Source: Chlorobium ferrooxidans DSM 13031 (lineage in GTDB: Bacteria; Bacteroidota; Chlorobiia; Chlorobiales; Chlorobiaceae). Taken from it: a DNA stretch of 39,732 bases. Under the pieces are notes generated by a model. That model was not told where the DNA came from. It worked only from the letters and a program-made list of their open reading frames with translations, and searched no databases. Positions 33,399 to 39,732 of this stretch are shown in pieces (position 1 is the stretch's first letter; each line of letters starts with the position of its first letter). The translations under genes were made by a program, and so were the position numbers. The stretch is from assembly GCF_000168715.1 (NCBI RefSeq), contig NZ_AASE01000020.1, positions 1 to 39,732 on the forward strand. Reading direction: 5' to 3'.

Positions 33399-33928
33399 GC
33401 TGTCGGATTCGCTCCCGGAGAGACCTGGACCAGCCGGATACCTGAGAGCCTGAGCAGTTCGTCTATATGCTCGATCTTGTAGGGTTTGTCGTAGTAAATT
33501 GTTTTTATTCCTACGTTTATCAGCACCTTAAGGCAGTGAATACAGGGGCTTGAGGTAATGTAGATATCAGCTTCACCGATGGAGACGCCATGTTTTGCAG
33601 CCATGGCTATGGCATTGATCTCCGCATGGATGGTATTGACACAGTTCTCCTCAACCGTACCGTCAGGATGGGTGCTCCGGTAAATCCGGCAGGTAGTTTC
33701 ATTGCAGTGAGGCAGGCCGGAAGGCGCTCCATTATAGCCGGTCGAAAGAATATTGTGATCACGAACAATAACCGCCCCGATATGGCCTCTCGTACAGGTA
33801 GCCCGTCGGGAGATAAGATGCGCGACGCTCATGAAATATTCATGCCAGCCAAGCCTCTTTTCAGCCCCGGCCTCGCCGCCCTCTCCACCGCATGAGCAAC
33901 CGCAATCCGACCTTGATTCTTCCTGCAT
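33395..33928 (-). CDS. dCMP deaminase (ComEB/CDA family)
   Basis: The zinc site is H101-E103 ([10 protein letters not shown]) with C129 and C132 (SSPCIHCLK), as in deoxycytidylate deaminases, which make dUMP for thymidylate synthesis. Additional Cys/His residues around 75-80 (HCNETTC) fit the second zinc found in some members. The N-terminus is odd: the first 20 residues hold three closely spaced cysteines (C9, C11, C13) and many Gly and Glu. The gene is coupled to ribD, a related zinc deaminase, by a four-base overlap. Confidence 0.9.
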   Translation of the reverse strand: MQEESRSDCGCSCGGEGGEAGAEKRLGWHEYFMSVAHLISRRATCTRGHIGAVIVRDHNILSTGYNGAPSGLPHCNETTCRIYRSTHPDGTVEENCVNTIHAEINAIAMAAKHGVSIGEADIYITSSPCIHCLKVLINVGIKTIYYDKPYKIEHIDELLRLSGIRLVQVSPGANPTA

Positions 33929-34028
33929 AGTCCTCTTTTTTGATAAATTGAAATAACGTTATCAGTATAGTCCTTTAGGAAGAAGATAGGGAAAAACCAT
34001 TCGCTCCCGCAACCCTGATTCGGCTCTT

Positions 34029-35672
34029 ATGCATCGTAATTACTTTACGCTCTACCACGCGGCAATGGAACTGCATGAAAAGCTTGCAGGCGGGAGAGTC
34101 ACCGAAATCTGTTCAGAGCATAAAAACGAGCTTCGAATCGGCTTCAAAACCATGCATGACCACCACATGCAGCTTATCGTGGTCACACACTCGCCGCAAC
34201 TCTCTATCTACACAAAAGAGGGTTTTCAGCAAAAAGGGAAAAATTCAGCAAGCCTCATGAGCGAGGTATACGGAGTGGCGGTCACTTCGGTTGAAATCGC
34301 ATCTTCCGACAGAGTCATCCGAATCCGTCTTGAGGATCACTCCGTTCTTGTGCTGCAGCTCTTTCACCCGAAGAGCAACGTTTTTCTGGTTCGTGAGCAC
34401 CTTGTTACCGATGCCTTCAAGCATAAAACCGACCATCTCGGCAAACCATATCCGACTGAAGATGAGAGTCCGGGATATTTACGAACACTTGAAACACTCA
34501 CCCGTGATAACGCCCGGTTTATCAGCCTCTTCAACCATGAGAGCGGCAGCACGCCGCAAAGACTCTCGGTGATCCTCCCTGGATTCGACCGCACCCTTGC
34601 CGTGGAAGTGATGAAACGGGCCGATGAGAGCGAGAGCGCGGAGGCGCTTTTCGGGGCATTCCGGTCACTCTTTTACGAGCTGCTTGACCCGATGGTTCAG
34701 GTGACGGAAAAGGGGAACGGCGAACCGGGATTCACCCTGCTGCACAACGCTCCGGCCGATACCGGGCGCTATGACTCTGTACTCGAAGGGCTCTCGGTCT
34801 ACAGCACAAGGATTTACCGCTATCTTGACACGGCTGATGAGCTGAAGGCCTATCGGGCAAAACTGGTGCAGCAGCTTACCAAAACCGTTAAGGAGCTTGA
34901 ACAGTACAACCCGGGGCTGCTTGAAAAAATTGCTGCAAACTATGACCTCTCCGGCCATCTCCTCATCGCCTCTCTCTATCAGGAGAGAAGAGATCCGCTC
35001 ACGATAAGCGTAAAAAACATATTGGATACGGATAATCCGGAGAGCGAAGTGACCATTACACTCAAAGCGGCGCTTTCACTGCGTGAAAATGCCGAAGAGT
35101 ATTTTGCCAAGGCATCAAAAACGAGAGGAAAACTCAACACATTGCAGGCCCGGCAAGCCACCACTCTGCTAAAAAAAAGAGAGCTGGAAGCACTGCTTGC
35201 CGAAACCGGAGCGATCACAACACCCAAAGAGGCACGCAGGTTTATTGAGAATCATGGCGGAAGCGGGAAAAAAACCGGCGGTCGCCAGGTAAAAGGGGGC
35301 GAAAGCAATCTGCCGTTCAGAAGTGTTCAGATCTCCCCCTCCATAACGCTCCTGATCGGCAAAAATGCCCTGAACAATGAGCTGCTGACCTTCAGCCACA
35401 GCAAACCTGACGACATCTGGCTCCATGCCCGCGGGGCTGCCGGTTCTCACTGTCTGTTGAAAGGGGCGTCGCTTCACCACAAGGCTGAAATCAGAAAAGC
35501 CGCCGGGATTGCCGCATGGTACTCCGCAGCTAAACACTCAAAACTTGTTCCGGTGATCTACACCCTGAAAAAATATGTCCGTCGGGGAAAGAGACTTGCA
35601 CCCGGACAGGTAATCGTTGAACGCGAAGAGGTGGTGATGGTTCGTCCGGAAAAGGAGGGGAATGAGAAGTAG
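34029..35672 (+). CDS. rqcH: RqcH / NFACT-family ribosome quality control protein
   Basis: RqcH (Rqc2/NEMF relative; older name FbpA) binds large ribosomal subunits blocked by peptidyl-tRNA and directs addition of C-terminal alanine tails. The 547-residue protein has the NFACT-N domain with the D94-R95 pair (SSDRVIRIRL) at the position of the DR motif needed for tRNA binding, a helical and coiled-coil middle (about 270-400), and the NFACT-R domain. The latter carries IGKNALNNELLTFSHSKPDD, DIWLHARGAAGSH and the final TLKKYVRRGKRLAPGQVIV. It stands alone, divergent from the dCMP deaminase. Confidence 0.9.
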   Translation: MHRNYFTLYHAAMELHEKLAGGRVTEICSEHKNELRIGFKTMHDHHMQLIVVTHSPQLSIYTKEGFQQKGKNSASLMSEVYGVAVTSVEIASSDRVIRIRLEDHSVLVLQLFHPKSNVFLVREHLVTDAFKHKTDHLGKPYPTEDESPGYLRTLETLTRDNARFISLFNHESGSTPQRLSVILPGFDRTLAVEVMKRADESESAEALFGAFRSLFYELLDPMVQVTEKGNGEPGFTLLHNAPADTGRYDSVLEGLSVYSTRIYRYLDTADELKAYRAKLVQQLTKTVKELEQYNPGLLEKIAANYDLSGHLLIASLYQERRDPLTISVKNILDTDNPESEVTITLKAALSLRENAEEYFAKASKTRGKLNTLQARQATTLLKKRELEALLAETGAITTPKEARRFIENHGGSGKKTGGRQVKGGESNLPFRSVQISPSITLLIGKNALNNELLTFSHSKPDDIWLHARGAAGSHCLLKGASLHHKAEIRKAAGIAAWYSAAKHSKLVPVIYTLKKYVRRGKRLAPGQVIVEREEVVMVRPEKEGNEK

Positions 35673-35728
35673 GTTACAAAAAAAACATCGCTGATCAGTA
35701 AATACAGGGTGCTCTTTGAAGTGTATGT

Positions 35729-35989
35729 TTAACGATACACCTCCTTGCGATGGGCCACCCGAATAACCAGCACACAAACCGCTTCATCGTTGATGTCACA
35801 CAGCACAGGATAATCACCAACACGATATCTCCAGAGTGCTGAATGATTGCCATGCAAAGCCTTGCCATACTGTCGGGGATTCATGGCTACCCGTTCGCGT
35901 AAATAGGCGATAATCCGTTTGGCATCATTCCGGTCAATCCGGGCTAATCCCCTCTCCGCCTCACGGGTTACGTCAATCTTCCAGACCAA
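35729..35989 (-). CDS. RelE/ParE-family toxin
   Basis: The 86-residue protein has the RelE layout: [25 protein letters not shown], then [29 protein letters not shown], and a C-terminal [11 protein letters not shown] with the basic and tyrosine residues used on ribosome-bound mRNA. This suggests an mRNA interferase. It overlaps the antitoxin gene by 17 bases and looks intact. Confidence 0.9.
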   Translation of the reverse strand: MVWKIDVTREAERGLARIDRNDAKRIIAYLRERVAMNPRQYGKALHGNHSALWRYRVGDYPVLCDINDEAVCVLVIRVAHRKEVYR

Positions 35990-36221
35990 GTCGATGCTCC
36001 ACTTCGTCTAAACCGGAAACCGCTTCATCCCCCGTTCGCACACGATCCAGCACCTGCTCGGCCATATAAATATCTTCAAGATCGTCAAGATGCTCAAGAA
36101 TAGCCTCCCGAATGTAAAAGGTCTTGGTTCTTCCGGTTCTTTTCGCAAGAGTATCAAGCCGCTCCCCGATACTTTTAGGAATACGGATACCCACAATATG
36201 ATCAGCCTTCTCTTTTTCCAT
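35973..36221 (-). CDS. CopG/RelB-type ribbon-helix-helix antitoxin
   Basis: This 82-residue protein begins with a ribbon-helix-helix DNA-binding region ([34 protein letters not shown], key residues at 9-45), followed by an acidic helical tail that should bind the toxin. It lies upstream of and overlaps the RelE-like toxin, and probably represses their shared promoter in 36222-36300. Confidence 0.9.
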   Translation of the reverse strand: MEKEKADHIVGIRIPKSIGERLDTLAKRTGRTKTFYIREAILEHLDDLEDIYMAEQVLDRVRTGDEAVSGLDEVEHRLGLED

Positions 36222-36303
36222 TATTGGACTTTTTACTTGCTCGTCATCTCATGAATAACATGTTAAACAAACATCCTCCTATATCAAAACCCGGAGATTA
36301 TCG

Positions 36304-36353
36304 GGGTAATCATGGTTGAGCGCTTTTACAAATGGGCGCCCTTATGATTATCC
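36304..36353. repeat. 50-base inverted repeat between divergent genes
   Basis: The arms gggtaatcat (36304-36313) and atgattatcc (36344-36353) pair over ten positions with one G-U. An inner gcgc/gcgc pair (36320-36323 and 36336-36339) extends the structure. It lies in the gap between the CopG antitoxin and the thioesterase gene and could be an operator, a small structured RNA or a mobile hairpin. Confidence 0.5.
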
Positions 36354-36395
36354 ATTTCTGAAAGGCGATATATCGGGCTATCTTGATGAAGAAAA

Positions 36396-36791
36396 GTGCA
36401 TATCAACTCAAGCAATGATATCATGGAAACCTATAAACTCGTACTGCCCGAACACCTCAACCACTACGGCTTTCTCTTTGGCGGAAACCTGCTGAAATGG
36501 ATTGACGAGGTGAGCTACATCACGGTTTCGCTTGACTATCCGGGCTGCAACTTTGTAACCGTCGGCATGGACAAGGTGGAGTTCAAAAAGAGCATAAGGG
36601 GTGGCACAATCCTCTGCTTTGTCACGGAAAAAAGCAAAATCGGCCACACCTCGATCGAGTACACCGTGAACGTCTTCAAAAAGAGTATTGATACCGGCAG
36701 CAGGGTTCTGGTGTTCAGCACCAACATCACCTTTGTCTGTCTGAATGAGAAGGGGGTCAAAAAAGCGCTCTGCGCCGGAAGTCCACTTTGA
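36396..36791 (+). CDS. acyl-CoA thioesterase, hotdog fold
   Basis: The protein matches the YciA/BACH-type acyl-CoA hydrolases. [21 protein letters not shown] is at the place of the family's N-x-x-G-x-x-F/L-G-G and acidic catalytic segment (key residues N, G, GG, D). [17 protein letters not shown] and [21 protein letters not shown] follow. It would cleave acyl-CoA to free acid and CoA in the cytoplasm. The frame can start at GTG 36396 (131 residues, 6 bases after an in-frame stop) or ATG 36423 (122 residues); neither has a clear ribosome binding site, and the ATG is reasonable. Confidence 0.85.
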   Translation: MHINSSNDIMETYKLVLPEHLNHYGFLFGGNLLKWIDEVSYITVSLDYPGCNFVTVGMDKVEFKKSIRGGTILCFVTEKSKIGHTSIEYTVNVFKKSIDTGSRVLVFSTNITFVCLNEKGVKKALCAGSPL

Positions 36792-36824
36792 ACACCCTGC
36801 TGAACTGAAGAGCGGCACGCTCTG

Positions 36825-38132
36825 TTACCGGGTAGTGTTAAAAATCGAGCGGTTCAGAGAAAAAGCAAGCAGAATTCCGATGGCCGAGATGACAATATTG
36901 CCGAGCCACATCGAGAGCATGGGGTCAAGCAGACCTCGTTCGGCGATGGTCTCGCCTGAAATCATGAGCATCCAGTAGAGCACAAAAAAGAGCAGCGACA
37001 TGCCTGCTCCGACTCCGAACCCGCCACGACGAGCAAGAACGCCGAGAGGTGCTCCAACCAGAACAAAAACAAAACAGGCAAGGGAGAGTGAATATTTCTT
37101 GTGATATGCGGCCATATAACGGTTGTACATACTCCGGTTTGCACTGATACTCTGGCGTTCAGCGTCAAGCGCTGCGAGCTGCCTGTCAACATAGCCTTCC
37201 GCAGCGATCTCCTTTTTACGGCTTTCGTCCGCACTCCCCCCGGAACCCGTTCCTGCTATCTGACGATTCATGCTCTCAAGCGACAGATTGATGCGCTTTT
37301 CAGATGCGGCTATCCTTTTTTGAAACTCGTCGCCAATGGAGAGCAGCTCCCTTGCCGAGAGCTCACTGTCTCCGGTACGCAGCCGGTTGGCGGAAGTGCG
37401 GGCAAATCCAAACCCTGACGACTCAAAGACAAAGCGATACTTTTTGAAACTCAGGTTTCGGTAGACCTGGTGGGCCGGTTGCTTTACCTGATGGATTTCA
37501 CCGTCGAGGAGCGTCATGACGAGGTACTGGAAATCGCCGGAAAACTCAATAGTTCCCCGCTCTGCTGTCTCCATCGTGGTGAAATTCGGTCGTGATCGAT
37601 CATAGATCACAACACCCCTGATCTCCTTTGACTGGTCATCGGCTTCACGAACAAGAATGGAATACCCATCCACAAGCGTTGAAAAAGCGTTCTCTTTCAG
37701 CCCGAACGCCGGTTTCGCCCTGGCTATATCAACCATGAGCGATTTGGCATGGTAGTTCGCCAGGGGAAGGACAATATTGTTGAACCGCTCAACACAGAGT
37801 GAGAGCAGAAGAGCGACACAGAGAACCGGAAACATGAGGCGGTAAAGGGAGATGCCCGAAGCCCTGAGGACCGTCATCTCGGAGTTTGTGGTAAGGGAAC
37901 CGAATGCCATCACCACCGCAATAAGCACGGCCATGGGAGCTGCAAGCCCTACCATCCAGGCAGACTGGAGGATAATCAGCTCAACTATAGCGGAGAACGC
38001 AATTCCCCTGCCGATAAACCGGTCGGCGAAACTGGCAAAAAACTGAAGTATCAGAACAAAAAGAATCGTTATGAAGGCAAAAAGGAAGGGCCCGACATGG
38101 GATTTCAGGATATAGCGGTCAATAATTTTCAT
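36825..38132 (-). CDS. LptF/LptG-family permease
   Basis: YjgP/YjgQ family proteins are the membrane permease subunits that, with the LptB ATPase, pull lipopolysaccharide from the inner membrane. The 435-residue protein starts KIIDRYILKSHVGPFLFAF, typical of LptF/G, with three N-terminal membrane helices (about 13-120), a periplasmic domain (about 130-340) and three C-terminal helices. One permease gene is seen here; the second may lie elsewhere, so I cannot tell F from G. A GC-rich hairpin lies in its leader at 38163-38187. Confidence 0.9.
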   Translation of the reverse strand: MKIIDRYILKSHVGPFLFAFITILFVLILQFFASFADRFIGRGIAFSAIVELIILQSAWMVGLAAPMAVLIAVVMAFGSLTTNSEMTVLRASGISLYRLMFPVLCVALLLSLCVERFNNIVLPLANYHAKSLMVDIARAKPAFGLKENAFSTLVDGYSILVREADDQSKEIRGVVIYDRSRPNFTTMETAERGTIEFSGDFQYLVMTLLDGEIHQVKQPAHQVYRNLSFKKYRFVFESSGFGFARTSANRLRTGDSELSARELLSIGDEFQKRIAASEKRINLSLESMNRQIAGTGSGGSADESRKKEIAAEGYVDRQLAALDAERQSISANRSMYNRYMAAYHKKYSLSLACFVFVLVGAPLGVLARRGGFGVGAGMSLLFFVLYWMLMISGETIAERGLLDPMLSMWLGNIVISAIGILLAFSLNRSIFNTTR

Positions 38133-38162
38133 AAAGAGTCTCTTTCACTTCTCTCCGGTTCA

Positions 38163-38187
38163 TCACCCCCGTTGAACCGGGAGGTGA
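38163..38187. repeat. hairpin upstream of the LptF/G gene
   Basis: The arms tcacc-cccg and cggg-a-ggtga pair over nine positions with one bulged A around the loop ttgaac. It sits 30 bases before the permease ATG, within its probable 5' leader, but no T-run follows on either strand. Its role is unknown. Confidence 0.45.
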
Positions 38188-38386
38188 GAGAGGCGGAGCA
38201 TGATCTGAATCAATATAAAATAAAATCCCGTTGATCAGACCGGTTATGAAAAAGTCAACGGCGAGCAAAGGCTCGTTTGCTGCCTTCGTCTGAACTAACC
38301 CCGAAGAAGCAGTGTTACAACTGTACAAGCATCCTCTGACGCTTCGAATACTTTCCCCCGCCTTAAAACATGTAAACAGGAGCGTA

Positions 38387-38632
38387 ATGATGAAAACTAA
38401 CATCTGGTTAGTCGCAGGAATTGCAGGAATGCTTCTATCAACACCGTTTGCTGATGCCCGGGCAAAAGTAACGGTAAACATCGGGATCGGGGTTGGCCAA
38501 AACAGGGTCCATCATCACCATCGCCGCTACGTCCGTAGAAGAGCCCCTCGCCGTATTGTCGTTCGGACACGGCATCATGAGATCAGGCGCCATAATCAAA
38601 ACAACCGTACCAGAGTGGACATAAGGCTCTGA
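38387..38632 (+). CDS. small secreted His/Arg-rich protein
   Basis: From the ATG at 38387 (a second ATG follows directly) the protein has 81 residues, with aggagcg as a likely ribosome binding site. It starts with a classic signal peptide (MKTNIWLVAGIAGMLLSTPF, then ADARA before cleavage). The mature part is about 55 residues and very basic: VHHHHRRYVRRRAPRRIVVR, then RHHEIRRHNQNNRTR. No cysteines are present. The composition suggests binding to metal ions or to acidic surface polymers, but this is inference. A longer frame from 38312 lacks a sensible start. Confidence 0.7.
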   Translation: MMKTNIWLVAGIAGMLLSTPFADARAKVTVNIGIGVGQNRVHHHHRRYVRRRAPRRIVVRTRHHEIRRHNQNNRTRVDIRL

Positions 38633-38749
38633 GACAGCTCTGGTCAAGGTTAACCGCAGAGAGGGAGTCAACCGGTTGCTCTCCTGCTGTTATCCTGAAC
38701 AAACCCGAACTGCTGCTGAACATGAAGCTCCCTGAACGACCACAAGGGG

Positions 38750-39732
38750 CTACACAACCCGGTAGCGGGTCAGGGCAAAGGAGAAGTAGAGGATGCTTGC
38801 AAGCATGATGACGTAAGGCAGTCCGTCCGAGCCGAGCAGATCCATGGCAGAGCCGATCAGCAGAATACCCGCCGTTCCGCCGGAGGCCTCCATAATCGAG
38901 TATCCGGCATTGGCAGTCACCAGTTCATCACCCTCATATTTGTCGCCGATCAGGGCAAGAGAGGTGGAATAAATAGCGCCGGTTACCCCTCCCCACAAAA
39001 AGAGCAGGATAAACGCCTGATAATTGACATAGATCGCAATCGGCAGATAGACCGCGCAAATCATACTCATGAACGCTGCGATCACAATAACATAGCGCCG
39101 GTCAATAAAATCCGAAACCCAGGTCAGCGGGGCTTCAAGCAGCAGCGCGCCCATCATAAAACAGCTCAAGAGGAGTGCCGATTCGTGTAACGGCAGAGCA
39201 TTTCTCATACCATAGAGGGTAATAAAGGCACACACTCCGAAATAGGAGACCCCGGCCATTGCGATGGCAAACATCGGCCCCTTGGTCTGCATGATGCTCT
39301 TCCAGATTCCGACTCCACCCTTGATCCTGAAGGAGGGCACCATATAGAGACCTGCAAGAATCGGCAGCAGGGCCGAAAAGCTGAGCAGAGCGGAGAGGAG
39401 AAAAATAAAGCGGACGTTAAATGATCCTGAACCGGCAGCGGTAATATGAGAGCCGGATAGCACAACACCCTGGAGCCAGGGCATCAGCAGAACCAATATC
39501 CTGCCGGAATAATCGATCAAAAGAGGGCCGAAGGCAAAACCAAGGGAGATGGAGGTGCTGTACAGGGCAACCATCAGCCCTTTGTTCCGTTTGAATTTCA
39601 TCCCGGCAATCCATGTCTGGAGCAAAATCATAAAGATAAAACACCCGACACTGTTCAGAAAAACCGCAAACGTCCAGATATAGATGTTTGCGGTATAGGC
39701 AAGCAGCAGAAGAGAGGGTATACGCCAACAGG
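38750..39732 (-). CDS. MFS transporter (5' end outside window)
   Basis: The frame is open to the right edge of the window, so the N-terminal helices are missing. It reads through TWIAGMKFKRNKGLMVALYS, the cytoplasmic loop with basic residues seen after early helices in major facilitator proteins. Eight or nine hydrophobic helices are visible in the last 290 residues, with a PLLIDYSG and VSDFIDRRY loop typical of the second half. Substrate cannot be told. It converges on the small secreted protein gene at 38632. Confidence 0.8.
   Translation of the reverse strand, partial: CWRIPSLLLLAYTANIYIWTFAVFLNSVGCFIFMILLQTWIAGMKFKRNKGLMVALYSTSISLGFAFGPLLIDYSGRILVLLMPWLQGVVLSGSHITAAGSGSFNVRFIFLLSALLSFSALLPILAGLYMVPSFRIKGGVGIWKSIMQTKGPMFAIAMAGVSYFGVCAFITLYGMRNALPLHESALLLSCFMMGALLLEAPLTWVSDFIDRRYVIVIAAFMSMICAVYLPIAIYVNYQAFILLFLWGGVTGAIYSTSLALIGDKYEGDELVTANAGYSIMEASGGTAGILLIGSAMDLLGSDGLPYVIMLASILYFSFALTRYRVV

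Overview
The window looks like chromosome of a green sulfur bacterium (Chlorobiaceae, Chlorobium/Pelodictyon-like). The basis is gene content: an 11-subunit complex I operon without the NADH-oxidising subunits NuoEFG, a hupSLC membrane uptake hydrogenase beside it, and a PTPS-like gene overlapping GTP cyclohydrolase I, which fits the glycosylated tetrahydrobiopterins known from this group. The species cannot be fixed from sequence alone.

Region 1 (1-5.2 kb) is an accessory, repeat-rich edge. It holds the 3' end of a probable restriction enzyme convergent with a DNA methyltransferase, a Phd/YefM antitoxin whose ParE/RelE toxin survives only as a 24-codon stub, an OsmC-like protein, the PTPS-folE pair, and the hydrogenase maturation protease hupD. 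Several palindromic elements lie between these genes. Two families carry a GTAG tetranucleotide next to a hairpin, the layout of REP elements, and they flank hupD on both sides.

Region 2 (5.1-20 kb, all minus strand) is respiratory. hupS-hupL-hupC ends in an intrinsic terminator. Upstream is nuoA-B-C-D-H-I-J-K-L-M-N, also ending in a clear terminator. HupS has the six cysteines that make the oxygen-tolerant [4Fe-3S] proximal cluster in E. coli hydrogenase 1, at identical spacing. NuoL has a His/Ala-rich insertion.

Region 3 (20-24.6 kb) has a minus-strand cluster (PAP2-like membrane protein, ferrochelatase-family protein, TPR protein, small membrane protein) ending in a terminator. Two tRNA-Leu genes, a HIT-family hydrolase and a methyltransferase follow on the plus strand.

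Region 4 (24.6-34 kb, minus strand) has a TolC-like outer-membrane protein, rarA, riboflavin synthase, an alpha-amylase-family enzyme, thiol peroxidase tpx, an ABC ATPase with a DoxX protein, ribD and a dCMP deaminase. Two riboflavin genes are therefore within 6 kb, in different transcription units.

Region 5 (34-39.7 kb) has an RqcH/NFACT protein, an intact CopG-RelE toxin-antitoxin pair, a hotdog thioesterase, an LptF/LptG-type permease, a small His/Arg-rich secreted protein, and an MFS transporter cut by the window edge. No CRISPR array, rRNA, transposase gene or phage module was seen.
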